From the NCBI GenBank assembly GCA_013349585.1, contig DUZG01000003.1, positions 25,936 through 89,935 on the forward strand: a stretch of DNA of 64,000 nucleotides, read 5' to 3'. Below, piece after piece: positions 1 to 10,832 of the stretch. The position numbers were made by a program, and so were the translations under genes. The stretch comes from Nitrospinota bacterium (GTDB lineage Bacteria > Nitrospinota > Nitrospinia > Nitrospinales > VA-1). The first letter of the stretch is position 1, and each line of letters starts with the position of its first letter. Below the pieces are notes generated by a model that worked only from the letters and a program-made list of their open reading frames with translations, had not been told where the DNA came from and did not search any database.

Positions 1-125
1 CCGGGTGAACTGCACGTCATCGTATAAGACGAATTGATCCGAACGGCACATTTGTTCGAAAAATCCCAGCCAGGGTAAATAGGAGGGCTGAAGAATAGTC
101 ACGCGCATAGATTTAGTTCCCGTGG

Positions 126-1133
126 TCAAGATCCCCAAAGTTCTTTCATCCAGATAAATCGTTCCCACCATTGGCGGTTATTCTTGTAAAACTCAATGGT
201 TTTTTCCAACCCTGCATCCAAACTTATTTCTGCCTGCCAACCTAGTAATTCCTGGGATTTATCTGTCGAGGAAATATGACGCGAAACTTGGCCGGGACGA
301 TCTTTTATATAATTGAGCGTGCTTTCCGGCTTACCCAGTTTTTCTAAAACTTTGCGTCCGATGTCAAGCACGCAGGTGTCGCTACCTGTTCCCAGATTTA
401 TTGTCTGGCCTATAACTTTTTCCCTGTCTAAATGTAGAACTTTATCCAATGCTCGGCAAGTATCTTCTACAAATAACCAGTCCCGCGAGCTGCTGCCATC
501 ACCATGAATAGTGAGTGGTTTATCTTGCAAAGCGCTGACAATAAAATTGGGGATAGCCTTTTCCAGATGTTGACAGGGACCGTAGTTGTTAAAAGGTCGA
601 ACAATTACCGCTGGCAAATCGTAAGTTTTAATATAGGAATAAATCAATCGGTCAGCACCAGCTTTCGCCGCTGCATAGGGGCTCATTGGATTCAACGGAT
701 GCTCTTCATCCATCGGATCGGTTAAAGCCGTTCCATAAACCTCCGAGGATGAAATATGTACAAACAATTCTACAGGATTATTCACCGCTGCATTTGCAAC
801 CACCTGGGTGCCGATGACGTCGGTCTCGAAAAAGATCGCGTTATCATAAATCGATCGAGTCACATGCGACTCTGCGGCAAAGTGAACGACAATATCCGCC
901 TCGGCAACTAATTTGCCGACAATGTCTGGATGGGTGATGTTGCCGTGGAAAAATTCAAAATGGCAGTTGGATTTTAAAGCAGGAGAAATATTGTCGAGAT
1001 TGCCAGCGTACGTCAGTGCATCGAGGAGCAAAATTTTGTAATCGGGATAACAGCGGTGGATATAGTTAATAAAATTACTGCCAATAAAACCGGCACCGCC
1101 TGTGACCAGTAATTTTTTCTTAAATTCGCTCAT
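126..1133 (-). CDS. rfbB: dTDP-glucose 4,6-dehydratase / NAD-dependent sugar-nucleotide epimerase-dehydratase
   Basis: 335 aa; N-terminal TGGAGFIGSNF Rossmann motif, YAAAKAGAD (YxxxK) active site, RPFNNYGPCQHLEKAIP typical of RmlB. Confidence 0.9.
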   Translation of the reverse strand: MSEFKKKLLVTGGAGFIGSNFINYIHRCYPDYKILLLDALTYAGNLDNISPALKSNCHFEFFHGNITHPDIVGKLVAEADIVVHFAAESHVTRSIYDNAIFFETDVIGTQVVANAAVNNPVELFVHISSSEVYGTALTDPMDEEHPLNPMSPYAAAKAGADRLIYSYIKTYDLPAVIVRPFNNYGPCQHLEKAIPNFIVSALQDKPLTIHGDGSSSRDWLFVEDTCRALDKVLHLDREKVIGQTINLGTGSDTCVLDIGRKVLEKLGKPESTLNYIKDRPGQVSRHISSTDKSQELLGWQAEISLDAGLEKTIEFYKNNRQWWERFIWMKELWGS

Positions 1134-1324
1134 TTGTTTTATTTAATATGTGGTCTGAAAAACCATATCGTTACAATATTATATACAAGGGTCCAATTAT
1201 TCTTTACGGGAAAATGGCGGAAATCCTTTAATTATAATAGGAAAGGAGGGTTTTTAGAGGGGTAGCGGGGCGAAAAACCGCCCCATTTACAGAAATAGCA
1301 AAATCTAAGCAGAATAGGGAGAAT

Positions 1325-1987
1325 TTAAATCATGCTGACCAGCTTATTGATGGTTTTTTCGATCCCCTCCGCCACTTCAGAAATACTTTGGCCCACCATA
1401 TAGGCCGGGGTTGAAATAATTTTATTTTCTTCGTCAAAAACGAAATCAGTCGCGAGACATTCCTGATGCTTACTCCCCATAGCTTCGATCATGCCAATAC
1501 CTTCTTTATCGTTACCAATCGTCAAAGTGGGTTTGGCTGTTTCGTTTTGATAAATTTTTGCCATCATAGCCGGAGCGATGCATAAAGCAGCTTGTGGTTT
1601 TTTCTTGGCAGCAAACTCTTTCACTAGCCTCATGACTTCGGGATTAACATCACATTCATCGCCTTTTTCTGCAAAGTTTGAGAGGTTCTTGGCTGCACCG
1701 AACCCACCGGGGATCACCAGCGCATCAATGTCATCGGCTTTGATTGCATTGATATCGCGGATTTCTCCACGGGCAATACGAGCCGACTCCACGAGCACGT
1801 TGCGTTTTTCTGTTGGCATTTCCTGCCCATTGTGATGATTGACCACATGCATTTGATCGATATCAGGGGCCATGCATACGGCCTTGGCACCGGCACGATC
1901 GATTGCCAAAAGAGTGATGACCGCCTCATGAATCTCCGATCCGTCATACACACCGCACCCTGAAAGAACGACACCAATTTTTTTCAT
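1325..1987 (-). CDS. elbB: ElbB/ES1-like glyoxalase (DJ-1/PfpI superfamily)
   Basis: 220 aa; VVLSGCGVYDGSEIHEAV, PGGFGAAKNLS, LCIAPAM motifs of the ElbB family. Confidence 0.88.
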   Translation of the reverse strand: MKKIGVVLSGCGVYDGSEIHEAVITLLAIDRAGAKAVCMAPDIDQMHVVNHHNGQEMPTEKRNVLVESARIARGEIRDINAIKADDIDALVIPGGFGAAKNLSNFAEKGDECDVNPEVMRLVKEFAAKKKPQAALCIAPAMMAKIYQNETAKPTLTIGNDKEGIGMIEAMGSKHQECLATDFVFDEENKIISTPAYMVGQSISEVAEGIEKTINKLVSMI

Positions 1988-2118
1988 AGTTATTTCCCCT
2001 CTAAATATAAGAACTCAATGTGAGATGATTTTTAATTGAAAGTTCGGCTCAAATTCTACCACCCTCTAACAGGGGAGGCAATGTTCGTAGAGAAACCACA
2101 CAAAAGATAGAACTATAG

Positions 2119-2222
2119 ATGAGCACGGATAGACACAGATCAATCATTCCTCTCCCTCGGTGGGGAGAGGGATTATTTTAGTTGCCCCCACGGCGAGTGG
2201 TCTGTGTTTGTCTGTGGTTAAC
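2119..2222. repeat. Intergenic imperfect palindrome (cacggatagacacagatc ... ggtctgtgtttgtctgtgg) enclosing a CCTCTCC/GGAGAGG hairpin
   Basis: Inverted halves read directly from sequence at 2124-2142 and 2198-2216, with a second hairpin at 2149-2170. Confidence 0.5.
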
Positions 2223-4005
2223 TTTTATGCCGGTGGGTAATAGGCAAGCGCCTGTCTTTACCAAAGGCTTTAGGAGTGATTTTAACACCCGGAGGGCCTT
2301 GCCGACGTTTGTATTCACTGGCATCCACCAGTTTTGCGACTCGCTTGATATCCGTTGTCGACAAACCGGGAACTTTTATCTCTTCGACCGATTTATCTTC
2401 TTCAATGTATTTTAACAAGACTGGATCCAGTAAATCATAGGCAGGTAACGAATCGGAATCTTTCTGATCTGGCCGTAGTTCTGCCGAGGGTTCTTTCGTG
2501 ATGATGGACTCGGGGATGATTTCTTTTTCATCATTGAGCCAACGCGAAATTTTATAGACCCAAAATTTTGGTACGTCTTTGATAACGGCGAATCCCCCAG
2601 CCATATCGCCATAAAGAGTGCAATACCCCACACTGAATTCACTTTTATTTCCCGTAGCCAGAACCATCCACCCCATTTTATTTGAAAGTGCCATGAGCAG
2701 GTTGCCGCGTATTCTTGCTTGTATGTTTTCTTCTGCTAACCCAGAACCCGTTCCTTTAAATGGTTTTGCGAGGATGTGACCGTATGCCTCCATGGCTTTT
2801 TCTATGGGAAGCGTCAAAGTCGCAATGTCTATATTCTTTGCTAGGTCAAGAGAATCCTGAACGCTACCTTCAGAAGAGTAGGGGGAGGGCATCAACACTC
2901 CGACCACATTTTCTGAGCCTAACGCTTGCGCAGCAATGACTGCGGTTAATGCCGAATCGATTCCGCCGCTCAGCCCTAGTACCACTTTTGAAAATCCGTT
3001 CTTGGAAATATAGTCACGAGTGCCTAAAACCAGTGCTGAGAAAATCTCTTCGACCTCTGTTTTATCACAGCAAATATGAGAGGGAAGGGCGGGGTATTTT
3101 TTCTGTTTCGATAGCCCCGCCGGTGCGCGGTAAGATCGAATATTGATTTTAGAAGATAGTTTTTTCTTTGGTTTAGGAATGATTTCAATATCGGAAAAAA
3201 TCAATTCTTCTGCGAAAGAATTTCCCTGCGTGACGATTTTGCCATCGGGTGCTACCATCATACTTTGCCCGTCAAATACTAACTCATCCTGACCGCCGAC
3301 CAGATTGACATAAGCAATATGTGAGCGATAACTGCGTGCACGTTGCTGGATCATTTTTTTTCGTGCTGTGCCTTTTCCTTTGTGGAAGGGAGAAGAAGAA
3401 ATATTCAACAGCAAGTCTACCCCACCTTTACCGCACAGAGTTTTTCCCGGCCCTGATTCCTCCCAAATATCTTCGCAAATTGTAATACCCAGTGTTGCTC
3501 CTTTTAATGCAAACCGAACGGGAGTGCTGCCTTCCTGAAAATATCTTTTTTCATCGAATACACCGTAATTTGGAAGAAGCATTTTTCGACAAGTGCCGAC
3601 ATGCTTGCCATTGCAAAGCAGGGCCGCAGAATTATAGATGGAGTTGCCGTGCTTTTCTGCAAAGCCGACAATGGCAGTCAGCCCTCGGGTATGAGATACA
3701 ATTTTTTCCAGAGCCCTGTGACTGTGCATTAAAAAACTGTCTTTCAGTAACAAGTCTTCAGGTGGGTAGCCAGTGATAGCTAATTCTGGGAAAAGAATTA
3801 CATCGGTGCCCATTTTCCGGGCTTGCTTTAAATGGCTTTTTATTCTATTGGTATTGTCATCAAAATCGCCGACCATCGAATTCATTTGCGCCAATGCAAT
3901 TCGCATGGCAGTTCCTAGTTTTTTCGGCATTGATTCCACGCTCTTTTTACTTGCAGGCATTGTCGACTTTTTTTTCGAGAGGTTCTTTGGAAAATTAATA
4001 TTCAT
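2218..4005 (-). CDS. nadE: Glutamine-dependent NAD+ synthetase
   Basis: 595 aa; N-terminal nitrilase domain (FPELAITGYPPEDLL, ITICEDIWE) and C-terminal synthetase domain (LGLSGGIDSALTAVIAAQALG). Confidence 0.95.
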   Translation of the reverse strand: MNINFPKNLSKKKSTMPASKKSVESMPKKLGTAMRIALAQMNSMVGDFDDNTNRIKSHLKQARKMGTDVILFPELAITGYPPEDLLLKDSFLMHSHRALEKIVSHTRGLTAIVGFAEKHGNSIYNSAALLCNGKHVGTCRKMLLPNYGVFDEKRYFQEGSTPVRFALKGATLGITICEDIWEESGPGKTLCGKGGVDLLLNISSSPFHKGKGTARKKMIQQRARSYRSHIAYVNLVGGQDELVFDGQSMMVAPDGKIVTQGNSFAEELIFSDIEIIPKPKKKLSSKINIRSYRAPAGLSKQKKYPALPSHICCDKTEVEEIFSALVLGTRDYISKNGFSKVVLGLSGGIDSALTAVIAAQALGSENVVGVLMPSPYSSEGSVQDSLDLAKNIDIATLTLPIEKAMEAYGHILAKPFKGTGSGLAEENIQARIRGNLLMALSNKMGWMVLATGNKSEFSVGYCTLYGDMAGGFAVIKDVPKFWVYKISRWLNDEKEIIPESIITKEPSAELRPDQKDSDSLPAYDLLDPVLLKYIEEDKSVEEIKVPGLSTTDIKRVAKLVDASEYKRRQGPPGVKITPKAFGKDRRLPITHRHKS

Positions 4006-4075
4006 CCCGTTTGGCAGATTATACTACAATAGATATTAATCCTTAATTATCTGGGGCAGAAAAAAATATCGAGAT

Positions 4076-4510
4076 ATGACTGAACCTAATCAAGCAGAAG
4101 AGAGTATTAAACATTCAATTAATAAAAATGGGTTTCCCGAAAAAGTCGTTCGGCTTCCGTTCAAGCCGGTTTACGATGCCTGCAAAAAACACGGCACGAA
4201 TTTGTCGGATGTTTTAGATAATTTGCAGGAACAGCAGATTTTCGGGAAAATCATTGGCAACCATGTTGAGTTTCGTTCTCGGGAGAAAATCGATTTAAAG
4301 TCTCCCAATCCGTCTTCTGCTGATGACTTCTCGTGGGTAAAAGGTGCAGCGGGAAATATGGAAGGATTCCAGGGCGCTGCAAAAGAAGCCATGGGAAAAA
4401 TGACTCCCGATCAAATGCAGGAAATTCGCAAATCTGTTGAATCAATGAGTGATGAAGAAAAGATGAATATAATGAAAATGTTCTCCCAGCGATTCGATCC
4501 TTCCAAATAA
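4076..4510 (+). CDS. Hypothetical protein
   Basis: 144 aa ORF, plausible start/stop, charged soluble protein; downstream ORF follows closely. Confidence 0.7.
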   Translation: MTEPNQAEESIKHSINKNGFPEKVVRLPFKPVYDACKKHGTNLSDVLDNLQEQQIFGKIIGNHVEFRSREKIDLKSPNPSSADDFSWVKGAAGNMEGFQGAAKEAMGKMTPDQMQEIRKSVESMSDEEKMNIMKMFSQRFDPSK

Positions 4511-4527
4511 TTTAACTCAAAATATAT

Positions 4528-5376
4528 ATGCTAATTTTTTCTAAAGATATCGGTCAACGAGACCATACTCATGCGCTGGAAGATAAACTGCCAGACTTGA
4601 AAAGCTATATGGAATACCAAAGAAAACTATTTCCATACACCGTTGTTCGGGCGGGATTAGACTTGGCCTACAAAGAGGTTGATGACATGCTCAATTTTGT
4701 CGATAACGATTATCGTCCGCCTACCGACAGCAACCGACAGGAATACCCTGCAGATGTTGATCAGTGGTACCGTCAACGGTTTCCCTGGTCGTCCGCATTT
4801 TTAAAAATGGAGGATATGCATTACGCTTTGGTAACTCTTGTTAAAATAATGGATTCCTTCCGTACTCACGAAACCGGAAACAGTTATCATTGGACTGTTT
4901 TGTACGATTCCGTTCACAATATTATTCAGGTTTATAACAGTCTCATCCGGGAGAAACCCGACCAGTCGAGAGATATCCATTTGAGCAGTGGAGTTGAAGT
5001 TGACTTCGATGACTTTGTAAATAATTACTGGCTGAATCTCGATTTTATGATATTTTCGCAAGCCGACTATCCTCACAAACCGCATATGAAAAGAAAAGCA
5101 GCGATTGAGGAGACGATCCAACAGCGTATGGCGGAAGGAGAGGAGCCTTTGGTTGCCCTGGAAAACTTGGCCCCTGATTTAAAACCTGATGAAGCCACAC
5201 TAAAACTTCTAAGGCGAGATCCTGTTGAAACTCGGCTTCTTGAATTGATCAGTCATCCTGAAACGGGAAAACAATATGACAGTATCAATAAAGAGTTTAC
5301 AGAAAACCAGCAGTACGGAAAAATCTCAATTGTTGATGCTGATTATTTGGTTAACCACGAACATTCAAAGAAATAA
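4528..5376 (+). CDS. Hypothetical protein
   Basis: 282 aa ORF 17 nt after the previous gene on the same strand. Confidence 0.7.
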   Translation: MLIFSKDIGQRDHTHALEDKLPDLKSYMEYQRKLFPYTVVRAGLDLAYKEVDDMLNFVDNDYRPPTDSNRQEYPADVDQWYRQRFPWSSAFLKMEDMHYALVTLVKIMDSFRTHETGNSYHWTVLYDSVHNIIQVYNSLIREKPDQSRDIHLSSGVEVDFDDFVNNYWLNLDFMIFSQADYPHKPHMKRKAAIEETIQQRMAEGEEPLVALENLAPDLKPDEATLKLLRRDPVETRLLELISHPETGKQYDSINKEFTENQQYGKISIVDADYLVNHEHSKK

Positions 5377-5379
5377 ATA

Positions 5380-8300
5380 TCAAGGGGCGAAACTAAAAAA
5401 GTCTAGCTGACTCAAGCTGAACAGAGGTTTGGGAGACCTCTTGGGCGTTTTGTGTGAAGATTGATAAGAGGCTCTTTTTCCTCCAGAAGTATCCTCAAAA
5501 TAGGAGGAAGATTTCTGTACCGACTTTCTAAAAGAAATATCAGCCACCTGCTCCTCTTCGAAAGTTGTTTTAGGTCGTTTGGAAAGGACACTTCTTGATG
5601 ATCTTTTTCTTTCGGCTATTTGGCTGTTTTCAATCCCAGTTCCTTCCCAGATATTCCCAAGGTTTTCCAAGCCATCAAAATAGACCGCTGTTTCTTCATC
5701 AATCTCTACCAATCCTTTTACTTCGCTAAACAAATTAAGAGGAGGAAGTTTTTTCCTTTTGGCTGTTGCTAGATCGAGCTTTAAATAAGTTGGTTCAGGG
5801 TATTCTAACTGAGTAAATAATTGCCCCGTAGTTTCGTTAGAACGCTGACTTAATTTTTTATCCAGAACGAGTATGTTTCCCGTATCACGCCGAGTGAATA
5901 ATACGGATCCCGAAAATGCGGTTGCATTATGTCGGTTGGTGGCGGTTCTTATAAATGAGACGTTAATATCTCCGGTTCCAGCATGGTTAATTTTAAAAAT
6001 ATCGATAGCATTTGATTCGAAGATATTGATTTTTCCTGATGTGGAATTGTCAATGTCAACCGAGGTCAAATTTGTTTCGATAGCGTTGTCTGATGTTCCA
6101 AACCCTGTTACCAGGTCGGCTACCAGTCGCCCCGATGTGCTAATATCCAAAGCACTTGTGTCACCATCGCGAACGCCGCCATTCGTTGAAGTCAAAGTGA
6201 TGGAAGTGGTTGAAGAGTTTGAGGTGGTGAGCAAGCCAAGAGTAATATCTTGATCGGCTGACAAGTTAATAGTTTCTGTTCCTGCGTTGAAAGATCCTCC
6301 TGTTGCCATTGTTATTGCACCTCCGTTACTCTCGGCCCTTGCAATTATTTTTCCCGAGGTGGTAACGTTTCCACTAACATTCAGTGATTTGGCACCATTT
6401 ACTGTCACAGTAAGGTCGCCGCCTATTGTGGAATTCCCCAATGTAAAATCACTGTTACTAACCACTGTTGCGTTGGCAGTTCCTGATGTGTTGAAGCTAG
6501 CTGTGCCAGCGATAGTTAATACGCCAGCACCTGCAATGGCCGCCCCAGATGTTGCAGTCAATGAACCGGTAGTCGTTACATCAACGCCAAAGTCCATGCC
6601 GCCTGTGCCGGCGTTGATAGTAATGTTGCCCAGGCCTGATGAAGCTGTGCCAGAAAAGTTAACTGCACTTCCCGTTGCTGTTGCGTTCAAGGTTAGTGGT
6701 CCAGAAAAAGAAGTTACATTGTCTAATGTCGTGGTTCCATTGGAGTTATTCCCTATTGTCAGATCTGTAGCAGTGATCTGACTGAGTTCAGTATTATTCA
6801 AAGAAAAACTGCCAGCACCTGATCCCAGTCCTATGGTTTGGCCAGACTGCGAAGCCAATAATGTTGCAGTGCCTGAGTTGATTGCGCTAACGGCACCCAA
6901 TGCTATATCGCTGGAGATGATAGATAAAGAGTTGCTACTGGTGTTCAATGTTTGGCCTGATGAAATTGTAAAAATACCACTGCCATTAGCATCACTATCT
7001 GAATTGAAACTTGTTGTGTTGTTAGTAGTTAGGTTGGAAGAGAGAGTAATTCCATTTCCGGAATTCACGGTTAAGACTTTAAAAATAGAAGCGGAATTTT
7101 CAAAAATAACCGATGATCCTGAGGATGTTGCATTTAAAGTTACTGATGTGAACTGGTCCGAATCCGTTGAAGGGATTCCGTCCACCGTGATATTGCCATT
7201 GGTGTTATCGCCAACGACCAGATCCCCGGCTATAATTTTTCCCAACTCGGTCGAAGTTAAACTCAAACCGCAGGTATCGCCGCAGTTGGAGGCTCCTAAG
7301 CCGATAGTGGCATTAGCCAGATTTGTTTGAATTGTTGTTGATGCGGTACCGCTACTTAATGTCGATCCTCCAATTGTCAGTCCATTCGATTTCAGGACAA
7401 TAGCGCCTGATGCTATGAAATTATTGTTGAGATTTATGGCACCCGTGGATTTAAGCGTTATAGCTCCAGCCGTTGTGATGTTGCCAGTGTTTGAGGCTAA
7501 TGTAATGTCTCCGGACGATGTAATGGTGCTGGTATTAATGACCAGTCCTGTTGTGCCAGACAAAGTCGATGCTCCTTGTCCTGTTATGGTCCCTCCGCTT
7601 TGTCCGATGGTCAGTTTTCCAGCAAGATTCAATGAAGTTCCAGATGCAAGGGTAATGCTGCCATTGATCAGATTGAGATCACCGGTGATCAGAGCCAGTT
7701 CAGTATTACTGATATTCATTCCGGAAAATCCGGAAGTAAACCCCAACCCTAAACTTCCGCTGTTTGATACATTAATGGTGGTTGCACTGGTGCCGGTATT
7801 TATCGACCCAGTTAAACTCAAATCACTGGCCGTGACAGTCAAAGCGTTATTGGTTGTAGATAAAGCTCCAGAAATGGTTGTGGTGCCGGTGCCTGAGTTC
7901 AGATCTACTGTTCCATTTGCTGAAAGACCGGCAAGAGAAACTCCCGAGCTTGCAGTTAGGTTTGCGGTTGTTACGGAAGTCAGTGCATTGCCAACAGTAA
8001 TACTGCCTGTGGAATTTAGAGTGAGCGAACCATTATTAGCTGTAATCGTAGACCCGCCTAAAGTTATATTTCCTCCAGAAATGCTTGTACCACTTGCCAG
8101 AGAAAGCGAGCTTCCTCCTTCTAGATTAATGTTTTCTGCTGCCGTTAGCGTGCTGTTGTCGAGAGTTAGGCCGCTGTTGGCAGTCATCGTTATAGCACCT
8201 TGAGAAACTAGAGCGTTGTCGATATTTATCGTTGAGCTGGTAGAGGTGAGAATCAAGGCTCCCGCAGAGGTTGTGTTGCTGGCGCTAAGTGTCAATGCAC

Positions 8301-10824
8301 CTGCTGAGCTTAAAGTAACGCCACTTCCTAATGCTAATACTGAAGAGTTTGCGTTGATGCTTAAGTCGCCAGAAGATGTGGTAATGCCGCCATTCAAAGT
8401 AATACCGGAGCTTGCTACCAGGGCAACGGTTCCGGCGGCTGTTAAATTGCCTGTTGTCGTGATGCTGGTAGGTGCTGTCAGCGTTAACCCGGCAGCCGCA
8501 GTCATACCACCGGTAATGGCACTCAAGCTTATAGCTGTTGCACTGTTTAGAGAAACGCCACTGGCAAAAGTAATATTATCCTTTGGGTCGATTGTATCGA
8601 TGCCGTTATCGGAGTCTCCGTTTAAGCTAATAGCTCCTGTAGTTGTGGTGATATCGGCATTGACATTAATTCCATTAACGGCTTTAGCTTCCAGTGAAGA
8701 AAACGAAGAGTCCGCCTGAAATATAATAGCACCATCTGAACCCGAGACATGAGTGTTGACATTCAGCACAACACCCTCATTAAAAGAAGTGAGGGTAATT
8801 CCATCTACGGTGATATCACCGTTGAGGGTTCCGCCAATGGTGAGCTTATTGCCGCTGATGTTATTCAGCTCAGATTGCACGATGGACATATCACACAGGC
8901 TTGCGAAACCAGCTCCACAACCGGATAACGCGCTGCCACCTAAGAAAATATTTGTGTTCGATCCAATGGTTACATTGCCGGTGCCACTGTTAATGTTGCT
9001 CGCCAAATTTAAAGTTCTACCTGTTAGAGAAATATCGCCTCCGTTCGAAGTCAAATTTCCTATGATCAGGTCACCCTTTGCCTCGAAGATGATATTTCCT
9101 CCCTGGGTAGAGATGGTGTCATTCGCTCCAAGGAATTGAATATTTCCGGTAGAAGAAACGATATCCCCGTTAGTGTCTTTGCTGATAAGATTTTTTGTGG
9201 TTCGGAAGGTAACTGAGTTGCCGCTACCTTGCTGTAAACTGATAAAAGCAGATCCACCTAAATTCGCGATGGTGATTTTTTCGTCTGCTTGTAGAATTAT
9301 ATTTGTTGTTCCTGAAATTCCTTGAAGTGTACCAACAGAGATAGTCGCTATTTCGAAAGTAGCCGCACCACTGGTGGTAGCTTGCGAACCTGCAACAACG
9401 TTAATTTCTTTTGGGTCAAGCAACAATGTTCCGGTTTTTCCATTGGCAGCGGTGGTGTTTACTGACCCATCAAAAAATAGTTCTTCTTTCCCGGAGACTT
9501 CTACGAATCCGCCATTGCCAAAATATTTTCCTCCGCGACCTTTGACAATCCCTTGAAAGTGGATTCTTCGATCGGCCCAGAAAATCGTTCTGCCGCCATC
9601 ACCATAATTCACGGCATCTGCAAATATCAGTGTGCCAGATCCGATATAGGTATCCCATGCATTGGGAACGGTGCCATTACCCTGATAGTCACCGCCAAAC
9701 AATAATGTTCCACCTCCAGAATCGCCAGAAACATCTATGAAGCCTGTTCCGTAAAGCCCAACCAGATGGCCCAGAACATTAATTTCGCCTCCTGTTTCTC
9801 CTGCATTGTAACCCGAAGCATCCAGCGTTCCTGAAACATGGACATCGCCTTCATCGCCACCCATCAAAATTATTTTTCCATTTTTCTCCATAACAGACCT
9901 TGCCTGAATCACGCCATCCATATTGATCACATGGTCTACGATATCTTGTGCGGCATTGACATCCAGCCGAACCACACCCCCATCAGCAAAAATACTGCCA
10001 CTGTTAGTGATTAGAGTGGATAGGGTTTCTCCATCCATTCCTGTTACCTGGTCTACCACTTTGCTGTCGATTGCAAGGTTGATCAATTGATCACCATAAA
10101 GGTCGAGGGTAAAAGTTTTACCTGAAGCCAGACTCACTTTCCCCAGTCTGGCATTGATCACTCCTAGATTTTGTACGCCCGGTGCCACCAAGGCCACGAG
10201 TCCGCCTTCAGCAGCGGTTATGGTGCCTTGATTGACTATTGAGTTCGAGAAACTGGAGGGGATATCGAAATTATAATTTTCACTCAAAAAATTTGAATTG
10301 TTAATATTGCTGGTTGTTGCTACTAGACCATGCACGTCCACTTGCGAATTGTTACCAAAGAAAACCCCATTGGGATTAACCAACCACAAATCACCATTCG
10401 ATGTCAGTTTTCCTAGAATTTGTGAAGGATCATTTCCCGTTACCCGGTTCAGAGTAACGCCACCCTGTGATAACTGGAAGTCAACGTGTTCCATCGTATC
10501 GATGTTAAAACTTTCCCAATCAATGATCGCCTTGGTAGTGCCTTGGTAAATATTCATGGTATCAGGGATGGACGTATCATCAATTATCACCGAACCAGAC
10601 TTAATAGTTGGGTCGGTAGGAAGGGCGAAAACGATCGAAGGGAAAATACCTATCAGATAAGTCAAAAATGAAACCAGAAATATCGCCCAATTGCTTGGCT
10701 TCCGGGAGAGTTGGAATACTCGTCCCGGGCGAGAGGCTGATTTCTCACGAGGAAAAGGCATTGTTGGCTTTTCTCCGGTCTTTGCCGGGCCAAATGCCAT
10801 CTGATTTATTTTAAAAACGTTCAT
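5380..10824 (-). CDS. Filamentous-haemagglutinin-type exoprotein (TpsA) with N-terminal TPS secretion domain
   Basis: 1814 aa; TPS domain with NPNGVFFG motif and G/N/S/T-rich beta-helical repeats; directly downstream of a TpsB gene. Confidence 0.9.
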   Translation of the reverse strand: MNVFKINQMAFGPAKTGEKPTMPFPREKSASRPGRVFQLSRKPSNWAIFLVSFLTYLIGIFPSIVFALPTDPTIKSGSVIIDDTSIPDTMNIYQGTTKAIIDWESFNIDTMEHVDFQLSQGGVTLNRVTGNDPSQILGKLTSNGDLWLVNPNGVFFGNNSQVDVHGLVATTSNINNSNFLSENYNFDIPSSFSNSIVNQGTITAAEGGLVALVAPGVQNLGVINARLGKVSLASGKTFTLDLYGDQLINLAIDSKVVDQVTGMDGETLSTLITNSGSIFADGGVVRLDVNAAQDIVDHVINMDGVIQARSVMEKNGKIILMGGDEGDVHVSGTLDASGYNAGETGGEINVLGHLVGLYGTGFIDVSGDSGGGTLLFGGDYQGNGTVPNAWDTYIGSGTLIFADAVNYGDGGRTIFWADRRIHFQGIVKGRGGKYFGNGGFVEVSGKEELFFDGSVNTTAANGKTGTLLLDPKEINVVAGSQATTSGAATFEIATISVGTLQGISGTTNIILQADEKITIANLGGSAFISLQQGSGNSVTFRTTKNLISKDTNGDIVSSTGNIQFLGANDTISTQGGNIIFEAKGDLIIGNLTSNGGDISLTGRTLNLASNINSGTGNVTIGSNTNIFLGGSALSGCGAGFASLCDMSIVQSELNNISGNKLTIGGTLNGDITVDGITLTSFNEGVVLNVNTHVSGSDGAIIFQADSSFSSLEAKAVNGINVNADITTTTGAISLNGDSDNGIDTIDPKDNITFASGVSLNSATAISLSAITGGMTAAAGLTLTAPTSITTTGNLTAAGTVALVASSGITLNGGITTSSGDLSINANSSVLALGSGVTLSSAGALTLSASNTTSAGALILTSTSSTINIDNALVSQGAITMTANSGLTLDNSTLTAAENINLEGGSSLSLASGTSISGGNITLGGSTITANNGSLTLNSTGSITVGNALTSVTTANLTASSGVSLAGLSANGTVDLNSGTGTTTISGALSTTNNALTVTASDLSLTGSINTGTSATTINVSNSGSLGLGFTSGFSGMNISNTELALITGDLNLINGSITLASGTSLNLAGKLTIGQSGGTITGQGASTLSGTTGLVINTSTITSSGDITLASNTGNITTAGAITLKSTGAINLNNNFIASGAIVLKSNGLTIGGSTLSSGTASTTIQTNLANATIGLGASNCGDTCGLSLTSTELGKIIAGDLVVGDNTNGNITVDGIPSTDSDQFTSVTLNATSSGSSVIFENSASIFKVLTVNSGNGITLSSNLTTNNTTSFNSDSDANGSGIFTISSGQTLNTSSNSLSIISSDIALGAVSAINSGTATLLASQSGQTIGLGSGAGSFSLNNTELSQITATDLTIGNNSNGTTTLDNVTSFSGPLTLNATATGSAVNFSGTASSGLGNITINAGTGGMDFGVDVTTTGSLTATSGAAIAGAGVLTIAGTASFNTSGTANATVVSNSDFTLGNSTIGGDLTVTVNGAKSLNVSGNVTTSGKIIARAESNGGAITMATGGSFNAGTETINLSADQDITLGLLTTSNSSTTSITLTSTNGGVRDGDTSALDISTSGRLVADLVTGFGTSDNAIETNLTSVDIDNSTSGKINIFESNAIDIFKINHAGTGDINVSFIRTATNRHNATAFSGSVLFTRRDTGNILVLDKKLSQRSNETTGQLFTQLEYPEPTYLKLDLATAKRKKLPPLNLFSEVKGLVEIDEETAVYFDGLENLGNIWEGTGIENSQIAERKRSSRSVLSKRPKTTFEEEQVADISFRKSVQKSSSYFEDTSGGKRASYQSSHKTPKRSPKPLFSLSQLDFFSFAP

Positions 10825-10832
10825 CTGTAAAC

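Noticed and set aside
1268-1288. GGGGCG-AAAAAC-CGCCCC hairpin downstream of elbB as an intrinsic terminator
   Set aside because: Hairpin is real but has no U-tract on either side, so terminator assignment is not supported.
5873-9139. Long plus-strand ORFs (126-262 aa) antisense to tpsA
   Set aside because: They mirror the repetitive Ser/Thr/Gly/Asn codons of TpsA, have no recognisable domain, and arise from composition (Val/Pro/Leu-rich translations of the complement).
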